64,000 nucleotides of DNA from Alcaligenes faecalis (lineage in GTDB: Bacteria; Pseudomonadota; Gammaproteobacteria; Burkholderiales; Burkholderiaceae_B). Positions 18,014 to 25,736 of this stretch are shown piece by piece. The translations under genes and the position numbers were made by a program. Position 1 is the first letter of the stretch. Each line of letters starts with the position of its first letter. The notes beneath the pieces were generated by a model. It did not search any database, had not been told where the DNA came from, and saw only the letters and a program-made list of their open reading frames with translations. The stretch is from positions 1,550,001 to 1,614,000 of the forward strand of contig NZ_CP031747.1 in assembly GCF_005311025.1 (NCBI RefSeq). The letters run 5' to 3'.

Positions 18014-18436
18014 TTAGCGTCGCTGGTCCTGGGTGGCCTTGCCACCTTTGGCGCCGGCCTTGCGGGCCTCCTCGGAGTCGAACTCATGGGCCGTGCCCTT
18101 TTCATGGGCTGCCCGGCCACCCTTGGCACCGGCTTCACGGGCTTCTTCGGAAGTGAACTCGTGAGCTGTGCCCTTTTCATGAGCGGCGCGACCGCCCTTG
18201 GCGCCCGCTTCGCGAGCTTCTTCAGAGTTGAACTCGTGCGCCGTACCGCGTTCATGGGCTACACGGCCGCCTTTAGCGCCAGCCTCACGGGCCTCTTCCG
18301 GGGTGAACTCGTGCGCGGTGCCTTTTTCGTGCGAGGCACGCCCACCTTCAGCAGCAATCTCGCGCTGCTTTTTGTCGTCCATGGAGGCAAAGCCACGTTG
18401 ATCTTTATGATCCTGTTTGTTTGTGTGCTGGGTCAT
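18014..18436 (-). CDS. KGG-repeat stress-induced protein
   Basis: A 140-aa, very hydrophilic protein made mostly of a 25-residue repeat. Each unit has the form EEAREAGAKGGRAAHEKGTA followed by HEF and two residues. Three units are near-perfect and degenerate copies flank them. It belongs to the KGG/con-10/GsiB-like group linked to desiccation and general stress, with no known catalytic role. The ATG at 18436 has AAGGAG in front, which excludes the ORF start at 18463. It heads the probable operon KGG-SDR-otsB and has a sigma-54-type promoter at 18489-18504. Confidence 0.9.
   Translation of the reverse strand: MTQHTNKQDHKDQRGFASMDDKKQREIAAEGGRASHEKGTAHEFTPEEAREAGAKGGRVAHERGTAHEFNSEEAREAGAKGGRAAHEKGTAHEFTSEEAREAGAKGGRAAHEKGTAHEFDSEEARKAGAKGGKATQDQRR
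18030..18335. repeat. 75-bp tandem coding repeats in the KGG gene
   Basis: About four tandem 75-bp units encode the KGG repeats. The repeats are in frame and diverge mostly at third positions. They are coding repeats, not a CRISPR array. Confidence 0.75.
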
Positions 18437-18458
18437 ATAACTCTCCTTGAGAAAGAAC

Positions 18459-18476
18459 ACCAATCACGTGATTGGT
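18459..18476. promoter_or_regulatory. 18-bp perfect palindrome before the KGG gene
   Basis: ACCAATCACGTGATTGGT is a perfect palindrome with no spacer. It lies between the predicted sigma-54 promoter and the KGG start, at or just after the expected transcription start. It may be an operator for an unidentified regulator. Confidence 0.5.
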
Positions 18477-18488
18477 TATGACTGACCC

Positions 18489-18504
18489 AGCACAAAGCGT
18501 GCCT
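18489..18504 (-). promoter_or_regulatory. Predicted sigma-54 promoter, KGG-SDR-otsB
   Basis: On the minus strand it reads AGGCACG-CTTT-GTGCT, against consensus TGGCACG-N4-TTGCW (10 of 12). The invariant GG-N10-GC is kept. The expected start is near 18478, about 42 nt before the KGG start codon. Confidence 0.6.
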
Positions 18505-18524
18505 GACTGCCTGGGGGCGGGGCG

Positions 18525-18540
18525 CGGCACACAAGTTGCT
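18525..18540 (+). promoter_or_regulatory. Predicted sigma-54 promoter, MscS-type channel
   Basis: CGGCACA-CAAG-TTGCT matches the -24/-12 consensus at 10 of 12 positions with correct GG-N10-GC spacing. It diverges from the KGG promoter with 20 bp between them. The expected start near 18551 is 23 nt before the channel's ATG. Confidence 0.6.
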
Positions 18541-18573
18541 GTATCTGGAGACATGGTTTTCAGGAGAGCAATC

Positions 18574-19635
18574 ATGATGTCAATGACGTGGTGGATGTGG
18601 CTGCTGTTATTGCTGGGCGGCTGGGCGATACTGCTGCTGGTGCATTTTCTGGGTGGCAAGATTATTGAAAGACTGGCCTCGCCAGAGCACTTTCTGCGGT
18701 TTTTCAGCGAACGGATACGCTGGCCGTCGCGGCTGTTTTTTCTGGCCGTATTTTTGCGGATATGTATTCCGCTGGCCCCCATTTCGGCCAAGTGGCAGTC
18801 CTATCTGATCGTTGGGGACATGCTGGTGCTGATTATCTGCACGACCTGGATGCTGATGAGTGCAGTCGAATCTCTGTTCCAGCTTGTGGTGGTGCGTCAC
18901 CCCTTGAATGTGTCCGACAATCTGCGTTCGCGTCAGATCTACACCCAGGCGCGCGTGCTGGCACGCAGTGTGCATTTCTTGCTGGTCTTGTTGGGGCTGT
19001 CCTTTGCTTTGATGGTTCTACCCGGCGCACGGCAACTGGGCACCAGCCTGCTGGCATCGGCCGGGGTAGCGGGGCTGGTAGCCGGTATTGCTGCCCGGCC
19101 GGTGCTGGGTAACTTTATTGCCGGTTTGCAGATCGCATTCACCCAGCCCATACGCATTGACGATGTGGTGATTGTGGAAGGGGAGTGGGGCCGGATAGAG
19201 GAAATCACGGCCACTTATGTGGTGGTACGTGTGTGGGACGAGCGCCGTCTGATCGTTCCCTTGCAATGGTTTGTAGAAACTGTCTTCCAGAACTGGACCC
19301 GTCGCAGCGCCTCTTTGCTGGGCACGGTATTTCTATGGGTGGACTACAAGGTTGAAATGCAGGGCTTGAACGCGGCATTCAAGGACTTGTGCGAGTCCTC
19401 TGAATTGTGGGATGGGCGCGTTCAGGTGTTGCAGGTGACCGATACCAATGAGTGGGGGATGCAGTTGCGCTTTCTGGTCAGTGCTGCCGACTCGGGCCGT
19501 TTGTTCGACTTGCGCTGTTTGTTGCGCGAGCGCTTGGTGGCCTATCTGGGTCAGCACCAACCGGATGCATTTGTACGCGTCAGGATGCTGGAAGCTCAGC
19601 CAGAGGGTCATGGGCCTGATTCAAACCCGAGCTGA
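18574..19635 (+). CDS. MscS-family mechanosensitive channel
   Basis: A 353-aa inner-membrane protein. The ATG at 18574 follows CAGGAGAG; upstream in-frame starts at 18472 and 18553 lack proper sites. There are four to five hydrophobic segments in the first ~200 residues. The last is the pore-lining type, rich in Gly and Ala (LLASAGVAGLVAGIAARPVLGNFIAGLQ), followed by the MscS beta-domain (IRIDDVVIVEGEWGRIEEI, LIVPLQWFVE). It would release solutes on osmotic downshock or modulate turgor, which fits the trehalose island. Its 3' end overlaps the convergent otsA gene by 56 bp. Confidence 0.9.
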   Translation: MMSMTWWMWLLLLLGGWAILLLVHFLGGKIIERLASPEHFLRFFSERIRWPSRLFFLAVFLRICIPLAPISAKWQSYLIVGDMLVLIICTTWMLMSAVESLFQLVVVRHPLNVSDNLRSRQIYTQARVLARSVHFLLVLLGLSFALMVLPGARQLGTSLLASAGVAGLVAGIAARPVLGNFIAGLQIAFTQPIRIDDVVIVEGEWGRIEEITATYVVVRVWDERRLIVPLQWFVETVFQNWTRRSASLLGTVFLWVDYKVEMQGLNAAFKDLCESSELWDGRVQVLQVTDTNEWGMQLRFLVSAADSGRLFDLRCLLRERLVAYLGQHQPDAFVRVRMLEAQPEGHGPDSNPS

Positions 19636-20980
19636 TGCCAAGATCATGCAGGAACTGTTCGCACCACTGCCTCAGGTCCTGCTGTTGCAGTTGCATCATT
19701 AAATGCTGGTGGCGTCGGCGTCGTTCCTCTAGCGGCATGTTCAAGGCTTGATACAGGCTGCGTGCGGTGGCGTCCGCATCAAATGGGTTGACGGGCAGGT
19801 AGCCGCCTTGCAGGGATTGTGCCGCGCCCGTAAAGGTGGACAGAACCAGGACACCGGGGTCGGCGGGGTCCTGGGCAGCGATATATTCTTTGGCCACCAG
19901 ATTCATTCCGTCACGCAAGGGTGCGATAAAACCGACGCGGGCGCGGCGCAACATGCGCATCAGCTGGCCGGCCGGAAAGGCGCGGTTCATGTACACCACC
20001 GGACTCCAGCCTGGCGTGGCAAATTGACCGTTAATCTGCCCGGCCAGACTTTCCAGCTCTTCACGCATGACTTGATAATCGTGAATATCGCCGCGGGTAG
20101 AGGGGGCGATTTGGACATACGTTGTTTGCCCGTGCAGCGTCGGGTAGCTGCGCAGCAGCGTATCCAGGGTGCGCAGCCGATAGGCCAGACCCTTGGTGTA
20201 ATCCAGCCTGTCCACACTGATAATGGTGTCAGGCCCGTTGACTGGCTCGATTGGTGTGGCGCTGTCGGTCCATGAGGGGGCCTTGGCCAGAGCCTGAACC
20301 AGATCCACATCGATACTGATGGGATAGACGTCTGTGCTGACGGTACGGGCGCCTGACTCGCTCGTGCGCGGTGGCACTAAGGTCTGGAGTGCGGCTGTCA
20401 GCGCATGATGGTCGCCACGGCTCTGGACGCCAATCTGGTCGTAATGGTGCAGCATGGGCAGCCATTGTTCATAGCGGGGAATGGAGCGCAGAATCTCCGG
20501 GCAAGGAAAGGGGGTGTGAAAGAACAGCCCAATAGCCTGCTGCATTCCTTGCTCTCGGCAAAAATGGGCTAATGGCATCAGGTGGTAGTCATGGACCCAG
20601 ATCAAGTCGTCCTCTTCGGCAATCTGGCGCAAGTAAGCGGCAATTTGCCGGTTGATCTCCAGGTATTGCTGAAAGTGGTGGGTCTGGAAGTCCATCAGGT
20701 CCAGGCGGTAGTGAAAGGCGGGCCAAAGGCAGGTGTTCGCGTAACCGCAGTAAAACTGTTCGTATTGCTCCTGGGTGAAGGAGAAGGTGACGGCTTGGTA
20801 GCTGCCCCGATCTTCGGTACGCAACGCCCCCGGCTGTGGATCACATTGGCCGTTCCACCCCAGCCAGATGCCCTGGGTCTGCGGGTGCTTTAACAATTGA
20901 TCTACTGCGACGGCCAGTCCGCCTGTGCAAGGTTGATCGGAACTGGCCACGCGTACGGACACCACAATGATTTTGCTCAT
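19580..20980 (-). CDS. otsA: Trehalose-6-phosphate synthase
   Basis: A 466-aa GT20 glycosyltransferase. The N-terminal VSVRVASSDQPCTGGLAVAV (donor-binding loop), WVHDYHLMPLA, FFHTPFPCPEI and SVDRLDYTKGLAYRL are present, along with the C-terminal DGMNLVAKEYIAAQ. It joins glucose from UDP-glucose to glucose-6-phosphate, giving the substrate of OtsB. It lies 63 bp downstream of an rpoN copy on the same strand. A sigma-54-type promoter and an 11-bp inverted repeat occupy that gap. Confidence 0.96.
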   Translation of the reverse strand: MSKIIVVSVRVASSDQPCTGGLAVAVDQLLKHPQTQGIWLGWNGQCDPQPGALRTEDRGSYQAVTFSFTQEQYEQFYCGYANTCLWPAFHYRLDLMDFQTHHFQQYLEINRQIAAYLRQIAEEDDLIWVHDYHLMPLAHFCREQGMQQAIGLFFHTPFPCPEILRSIPRYEQWLPMLHHYDQIGVQSRGDHHALTAALQTLVPPRTSESGARTVSTDVYPISIDVDLVQALAKAPSWTDSATPIEPVNGPDTIISVDRLDYTKGLAYRLRTLDTLLRSYPTLHGQTTYVQIAPSTRGDIHDYQVMREELESLAGQINGQFATPGWSPVVYMNRAFPAGQLMRMLRRARVGFIAPLRDGMNLVAKEYIAAQDPADPGVLVLSTFTGAAQSLQGGYLPVNPFDADATARSLYQALNMPLEERRRRHQHLMMQLQQQDLRQWCEQFLHDLGISSGLNQAHDPLAELPAS

Positions 20981-21029
20981 GCTGATTCTCGCTTTGTTTT
21001 ATTAAGGGATCTTCGTTGGAGAATCAGCA
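20980..21029. promoter_or_regulatory. 11-bp inverted repeat flanking the otsA start
   Basis: TGCTGATTCTC (20980-20990) and GAGAATCAGCA (21019-21029) are perfect inverted repeats with a 28-nt spacer. The left arm covers the otsA ribosome-binding site and touches the start codon. The right arm overlaps the -12 element. In rpoN-otsA read-through RNA it could hide the ribosome site; RNA starting at ~21015 would lack the right arm. An operator is the alternative. Confidence 0.5.
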
Positions 21030-21041
21030 AATTGCGTACCC
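21026..21041 (-). promoter_or_regulatory. Predicted sigma-54 promoter, otsA
   Basis: On the minus strand it reads GGGTACG-CAAT-TTGCT, 10 of 12 against consensus with GG-N10-GC. The -24 heptamer is the same as in the DUF4142 promoter. The expected start near 21015 gives a 35-nt leader. Confidence 0.55.
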
Positions 21042-21043
21042 GC

Positions 21044-22414
21044 TCAGTTCAAGGGGTGCACATCCTGCCCGCTGACAGCACGCAGGCGTGCCCGTTGCAA
21101 ACGTTCGCGGGCATTGGGAATACCCAGTTGCAGGCGGTACTTGGTGACGGTTCGTTTGGATAGCTCCACACTGTTCTGACGCAGCGCCTGATGCAAGTCG
21201 ACATCGCTTAAAGGCTGACGCTCTGGTTCACTGGCAATCAGCCGGCGTATCTGCTCCTTGACCAGGGCGGTGGAGCAACTGCCACCGAAATCAGTCTCCA
21301 GCTCGCCGGAGAAAAAATGCCTGAAGCTCAAGGTGCCAAAGGGAGTGCTCATGTACTTGTTGGCAGTCGCTCTGGAGATGGTGGATTGATGCAGATCCAG
21401 CTCCTTGGCCAGATCGCTGATGCGCAGGGGTTGCAGGCCTTGCTCACCTAGCTCGAAAAAAAGGATCTGGTGCCGGACGATGAATTCAGCGACACGGCAC
21501 ACCGTACTGCGTCGCATCGCCAGACTCTCGGCCAGCCAGCGAGCCTGAGTCAGGGCGCTGTGCAAAGGGCGGTTCTGTTGCGTGCGTGCCTGTTGCTCCA
21601 GGGTGGCGGCATATTCTTGATGCACCTGAACGCGTGGCAGGCTGCGAGGGTCTGCGAGCACACGCCAATGCTTGCCATCGCGGTAGACGTGGACGTCTGG
21701 CGTAATGGCTTGGCGTAACGGCTCCAGATAAGCCAGACCGGGGTTGGGGTCCAGGCTTTGCAGTTCGCGCAGCGCCTGATGAAAGTCTGCATCGGACAGA
21801 TTCAGGCGGCTCTGCACTTGTGACCATTCGCCTTGCGCCAGCGCAGGCAGCTCGGTAGCCACTAACTTGAGCAGTCTCTGTTTCAGAACCGGGTCTAGAG
21901 ACTGACGCGCCTGGATCTGCAAGCGCAACGCGTCGGACAGGCAGTGGGCGCCTGTGCCGGGAACAGACAGGGACTGGACCAGCGCCAGCGCGGTTTGCCA
22001 TTCGGCAAGGGGGATGTGTTCGTAGCCGGCGGGGAGCAGGTCTTCAAAGTGATCGCGCAAGTATCCGTTGTCATCCAGTGCGTTCACGATCAGGGCACAT
22101 AAGGCCTTGCAGCGCTCACTGGCGTGACTCAAACGTACATGCTCCAGGATCTGTTCGTCACGGCTGCGCGGAGCCGGGCTTATGTCGTGCTTATCGATCA
22201 GGTGAGCGCTTTGGCTGGACACAGGATGGGACAGGCCCTCTCGTATGGGGGCGGCGGGTTCTGGAGCGGGTTCCAGTAGGGGATTGTCTTGCAGACTGTC
22301 TTGTACCAGCGTTTGCAGCTCCTGCGCCGAGAGCTGCAGGATTTGTGCGGACTGTTGCAGTCGCTGCGAGAGGGTTTGCTGCATGTGCAGCTGCGGAACC
22401 ATTTCCAGCTTCAT
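21044..22414 (-). CDS. rpoN: RNA polymerase sigma-54 factor, probable extra copy
   Basis: A 456-aa sigma-54. The Gln/Leu-rich activator-interacting N-terminus (QTLSQRLQQSAQILQLSAQELQTLVQ) is followed by the core-binding domain, a DNA-binding helix-turn-helix (LAKELDLHQSTISRATANKY) and the RpoN box SKRTVTKYRL near residues 419-428. It is not in the usual lptB-rpoN-hpf-ptsN setting, so it is probably a second, specialised rpoN; the rest of the genome is not visible. Its own upstream region has a sigma-54 promoter, suggesting autoregulation. Neighbouring trehalose and stress genes have similar promoters. Confidence 0.93.
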   Translation of the reverse strand: MKLEMVPQLHMQQTLSQRLQQSAQILQLSAQELQTLVQDSLQDNPLLEPAPEPAAPIREGLSHPVSSQSAHLIDKHDISPAPRSRDEQILEHVRLSHASERCKALCALIVNALDDNGYLRDHFEDLLPAGYEHIPLAEWQTALALVQSLSVPGTGAHCLSDALRLQIQARQSLDPVLKQRLLKLVATELPALAQGEWSQVQSRLNLSDADFHQALRELQSLDPNPGLAYLEPLRQAITPDVHVYRDGKHWRVLADPRSLPRVQVHQEYAATLEQQARTQQNRPLHSALTQARWLAESLAMRRSTVCRVAEFIVRHQILFFELGEQGLQPLRISDLAKELDLHQSTISRATANKYMSTPFGTLSFRHFFSGELETDFGGSCSTALVKEQIRRLIASEPERQPLSDVDLHQALRQNSVELSKRTVTKYRLQLGIPNARERLQRARLRAVSGQDVHPLN

Positions 22415-22501
22415 GGTGGCGTCTCCTTGTGGTTGGTGATGAGAACCGACAGTTCTTCGGACACAGTTGCCGGGATGATCCAGGCCCTGTGCTATCTACA
22501 T

Positions 22502-22517
22502 AGCAAGTTCCGTTCCT
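22502..22517 (-). promoter_or_regulatory. Predicted sigma-54 promoter, rpoN copy
   Basis: On the minus strand it reads AGGAACG-GAAC-TTGCT, 10 of 12 with GG-N10-GC. The expected start near 22491 lies 77 nt before the rpoN start. An imperfect dyad (TGCTAT-N4-ATAGCA, 22490-22505) overlaps the -12 element. Confidence 0.6.
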
Positions 22518-22536
22518 GCCCCAAGGTTCAAGGCGC

Positions 22537-22552
22537 GGGTACGGTCCTTGCT
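22537..22552 (+). promoter_or_regulatory. Predicted sigma-54 promoter, DUF4142 gene
   Basis: GGGTACG-GTCC-TTGCT, 10 of 12 with GG-N10-GC. It diverges from the rpoN promoter with 19 bp between them, the same layout as the KGG/MscS pair. The expected start near 22563 gives an 87-nt leader. Confidence 0.6.
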
Positions 22553-22649
22553 AGGACACCGTCAAGGCTTTGCTGGCCATGCTGATTGGCCTCAGGTCAG
22601 CAAAGATGTTCTGGTTTCAGGCAATGACTGACGTTTTTGGAGGTGTGCG

Positions 22650-23186
22650 ATGCGAGTAAGACATCTGATGTGTTTGGCGCTGGCGGCGGGTCTGGTATTG
22701 GGTTTGAGTGTTCGCAGTGCTTCTGCCATTGAGCTGTTTTCTCCGGATAAAGGGTTCTTGAGAGATGCGGCACAATCGGGACATTTTGAAGTGAAGGCTG
22801 CCAAGCTGGCTCTGGAGCGCAGCAACAACGATAGAGTGGTCGAATTTGCACAAATGATGATCGACGACCACGAGCAGCTGGCCAAGGAACTGCAGACGCT
22901 GGCACAGGCCCGCAAGGTGGAGCTGCCCACCGAGCCCAGCCTGATGCAGCGCGGCAAGATCTCCATGCTTGAGGGCGCGGAGGGTGAACAGTTCGATGCA
23001 GACTATGCCAACGAAGCGGCAGTCAAAGCGCATGAGGACACCATCAAGCTCTTTGAGGACTACATCAAGGATGGTAAAGACAAGGAAGTCATGGGTTTTG
23101 CTCAGGACGCTTTGCCCATGCTGCAGCAACACTTGCGGCATGCTCATGCGCTGGCAGACTCCATGAAGCCTGCCGTGGCCCAGTAA
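22650..23186 (+). CDS. DUF4142 periplasmic protein
   Basis: A 178-aa exported protein. A signal peptide (residues 1-26, ending SASA) precedes a helical, ferritin-like DUF4142 domain (DAAQSGHFEVKAAKLALERS, VEFAQMMIDDHEQLAKEL). The ATG at 22650 follows TTTTGGAGG. The biochemical role is unknown; the family is often stress-induced. It is divergent from the rpoN copy and faces the sigma-54 activator gene, with a shared terminator between. Confidence 0.85.
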   Translation: MRVRHLMCLALAAGLVLGLSVRSASAIELFSPDKGFLRDAAQSGHFEVKAAKLALERSNNDRVVEFAQMMIDDHEQLAKELQTLAQARKVELPTEPSLMQRGKISMLEGAEGEQFDADYANEAAVKAHEDTIKLFEDYIKDGKDKEVMGFAQDALPMLQQHLRHAHALADSMKPAVAQ

Positions 23187-23197
23187 GCTTTTGCCAA

Positions 23198-23224
23198 GCT
23201 TGCCCAGTTCCACACTGGGCAAGC
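23198..23224. terminator. Bidirectional terminator between DUF4142 and the activator gene
   Basis: A perfect 11-bp stem (GCTTGCCCAGT/ACTGGGCAAGC) with a 5-nt loop lies between the two convergent genes. The following T tract is weak. Confidence 0.6.
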
Positions 23225-23226
23225 AT

Positions 23227-24324
23227 TTATTCCATGGGGTCGGCCTCCATATTGATTTCCACCTGATCGCTGTTGCTCATTACATAGCTGCGCAGTACCG
23301 CATTGCGTAGCTGGCGTATATTGCCCGGCCAGTGATAGCGCTCGATCTCCTTCATGCTGGCCAGGCTCAGTGAGCGGTTCTGCTGATGCTCCTGATTCAG
23401 CTGTTCTACCAAGTGCTGGGCGATCAGGACGGCATCGTCGCCGCGTTCACGCAGGGGGGGGATTTGAATCGGAAAAACCCCCAGGCGGTAATACAGATCT
23501 TCGCGCAGTTTCTTGTCCTCAATAGCGCGCATGGGCGGGCGATTGGTCGCAGCGATGATGCGGGCATCATGTTTGATCAACTTGTCGCCACCTACCTTCA
23601 TGTATTCGCCATTTTCCAATGCGCGCAGCAGCTTGGTTTGGGCGTCTATGGGCATTTCGGTGATTTCGTCCAGGAACAGCGTGCCCTGGTCCGCCAGTTC
23701 AAAGTAGCCCTGCCGATTACGTTCGGCTCCGGTAAAGCTGCCTTTTTCGTGGCCGAACAGCTCGCTTTCGATCAGTTGTTCTGAAATGGCTGAACAGTTG
23801 ATGGGCACATACGCCTGTTCCTTGCGAGCGCTGCAGCGGTGAATAGCCCGGGCCGCCAGTTCCTTGCCGGTACCACTCTCGCCAATCAGCAGCACAGGCA
23901 GGTCGGTGCTGGCCACTTTGCTGATTTCTTCATAGAGTTTTTTCATGGGGGCGGAACAGCCTACAAACTCGCCAAAGTCATGATGCTGCTCGGCTTGAAA
24001 AGCACAGGCACCGTTTTGATACTTGGCTTTTAATTGCTCCAGCAAGGTGCGCAATTGCGCCTGGTCTTGCCGGGTCGAGCCACTGTAGGCGTGCAAGGTA
24101 TAGCTTTCCACCGCATCCAGTCCGATGCGACGGCTCAACTCCTGGGCCTGCAGGGCGCTGACACTGGGGCCAAACAGCAGGGCATCAGGAGTTTTCTGGT
24201 GATAACGGATCAGAACATCTTCTGGCGTATTTGCAGCGATGGCGGAAAAGTTCATCTGCCGCGCCAGTGCCAAAAAAAGGCTTATAAAAGCTGAATCTGT
24301 CTCCAGCAATAATAGGTGGGGCAT
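23227..24324 (-). CDS. Sigma-54 activator without DNA-binding domain
   Basis: A 365-aa bacterial enhancer-binding protein. The ATG at 24324 has GAGGA in front; an in-frame TTG at 24345 is rejected. Residues ~1-110 are receiver-like, but the phospho-acceptor region reads DALLFGPSV without the expected Asp. The AAA+ domain is complete: Walker A GESGTGKE, sigma-54-contacting GSFTGA loop, Walker B TLFLDEI, then [15 protein letters not shown]. The protein stops ~20 residues after [18 protein letters not shown], so the Fis-type helix-turn-helix is missing. It probably activates the local sigma-54 promoters from solution or through a partner. Confidence 0.9.
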   Translation of the reverse strand: MPHLLLLETDSAFISLFLALARQMNFSAIAANTPEDVLIRYHQKTPDALLFGPSVSALQAQELSRRIGLDAVESYTLHAYSGSTRQDQAQLRTLLEQLKAKYQNGACAFQAEQHHDFGEFVGCSAPMKKLYEEISKVASTDLPVLLIGESGTGKELAARAIHRCSARKEQAYVPINCSAISEQLIESELFGHEKGSFTGAERNRQGYFELADQGTLFLDEITEMPIDAQTKLLRALENGEYMKVGGDKLIKHDARIIAATNRPPMRAIEDKKLREDLYYRLGVFPIQIPPLRERGDDAVLIAQHLVEQLNQEHQQNRSLSLASMKEIERYHWPGNIRQLRNAVLRSYVMSNSDQVEINMEADPME

Positions 24325-24606
24325 TTTTTCCTCTGGGATAGACAAAGTTAATTTGAAATCCGATGTCTTATCCTAATCAGGATAGAAAGGGCATTCGTTA
24401 CCAGATATGGCAAGGACGAACCCGCTTATTTTCTGAAAATACCTTATGGCCGCGTCCCCATGCCCTGGGCTTTTATGGCGTTTTTTGTCGCCTGGTCATG
24501 TACGTATTCAACTTACACATCTGTTTACCTGTCAGCGACGGGCAGGCTTGCCTGTGCCTGGGGCACAAGGCAACAGGTCAACCTCTGACCCAATCGCAGG
24601 TGGGGG

Positions 24607-25083
24607 TCAGGACTGAGCTGGAGGCGGCTGAGTCACATCAATCCATTGCGCGCGGGTCAGCTCGGCCAGGCGCTGCGGGGTGATGCGTACCGCAGAATTA
24701 ATAGAGCCTGCTGCGGGCAAGACCGTGTCGTAGTCCTGCAAGGACAGATCGCAGTAAATCTCCAGCGGGGTAGCCAGACCAAAGGGGCAGACCCCGCCAA
24801 CCGGGTGACCCGTCAAGGCTTCGGTGCTTTCCAGGTCCAGCATTTTTACGCGCGTACCGAAGGCGGTACGCAGCTTCTTGTTGTCCAGACGGGCATCACC
24901 TCGAGCGACCAGCAGCACTACTTTATCGCCCACTTTCAAGCTAAGCGTCTTGGCAATTTGTCCCGGCTCGACTTGGTGCACTTGCGCAGCCAGCACGACG
25001 GTGGCTGTGCTTTCGGTGGTTTCAATTACCTGAATATCGGCAGCGTGTTCGTTAAAAAACTGTTTGACGGAATCAAGACTCAT
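24607..25083 (-). CDS. YbaK/EbsC-family aminoacyl-tRNA deacylase
   Basis: A 158-aa cytosolic protein of the YbaK/ProX editing superfamily. It has AKTLSLKVGDKVVLLVARGDARLD with the conserved Lys, and GHPVGGVCPFGL, the signature substrate-pocket loop. Members hydrolyse mischarged tRNA, for example Cys- or Ala-tRNA(Pro). The subgroup is not resolved here. The 282-bp stretch between it and the activator gene start (24325-24606) holds a few short inverted repeats and no gene that I can support. Confidence 0.88.
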   Translation of the reverse strand: MSLDSVKQFFNEHAADIQVIETTESTATVVLAAQVHQVEPGQIAKTLSLKVGDKVVLLVARGDARLDNKKLRTAFGTRVKMLDLESTEALTGHPVGGVCPFGLATPLEIYCDLSLQDYDTVLPAAGSINSAVRITPQRLAELTRAQWIDVTQPPPAQS

Positions 25084-25200
25084 GGCGGATCAGGACGGAT
25101 TAGTGTGTTTTGTTAAACTTTTTTGCGAGTGCCTAGTCTTAGTCAAGTGCATGAGAGTGTCAACCAGAGCGCTGTGGCGCTGCAAAACAGGAATGTAATT

Positions 25201-25620
25201 GTGATTAAACCTTTATTGTTGACGGCCAGCCTGATGGCCTTCAGTTCCATGGCGTTGGCAGAGGGTCCCGTTATTACGATGTACCAGGATCCTAACTGTG
25301 GTTGTTGTGGGGGCTGGGCACAGCACATGCGCGATGAAGGCTTTGAGGTCAAAGAGGTCAAGGTCGTGAAGATTCAAGACGTGAAGCGGCTTTTGAGAGT
25401 GCCGGAGAACCTGGCGTCCTGCCACACCGCGATGATTGAAGAGACGGGGCAATTGATTGAAGGCCATGTGCCTGCCAAGGTCGTCAAACGCATGATGAAT
25501 GATGGCAGTGTGCGTGGGGTGGCCGCGCCAGGCATGCCTGCCAATTCACCCGGCATGGGCCAGATGGACGGCAATTTGGTAACCGTGGACTTTAACGGAC
25601 GTCCTTACTCGCGCGACTGA
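25201..25620 (+). CDS. DUF411 exported metal-binding protein
   Basis: A 139-aa protein. GTG at 25201 (VIKPLLLTASLM) is preferred because it starts the signal peptide (ending SMALA) behind AGGA; the longer ORF from 25123 would bury the signal. The mature part opens with TMYQDPNCGCCGGWAQHM, a CxCC cluster typical of the DUF411 thioredoxin-like family linked to copper handling, and has a further Cys in ASCHTAMIEE. It is divergent from ybaK. No copper pump or regulator lies beside it. Confidence 0.82.
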   Translation: MIKPLLLTASLMAFSSMALAEGPVITMYQDPNCGCCGGWAQHMRDEGFEVKEVKVVKIQDVKRLLRVPENLASCHTAMIEETGQLIEGHVPAKVVKRMMNDGSVRGVAAPGMPANSPGMGQMDGNLVTVDFNGRPYSRD

Positions 25621-25736
25621 AGTCTGTAACGGGAAGGGTGGCATGCAGATACACGAAACTACATTGAGAAACTTGTAAGCTGCTGCCGCTCTTGTCATGA
25701 TGGTCGTTCATTGACTCTGTTTAGGAGGTTCTATCC

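Noticed and set aside
18030-18335. Regular 75-bp repeats that might suggest a CRISPR or satellite array
   Set aside because: Repeats are in frame, encode KGG motifs and have no unique spacers.
24409-24424. Sigma-54-like element before the activator gene (minus strand)
   Set aside because: GG-N10-GC and TTGC are present, but none of the four bases after the -24 GG fits the consensus.
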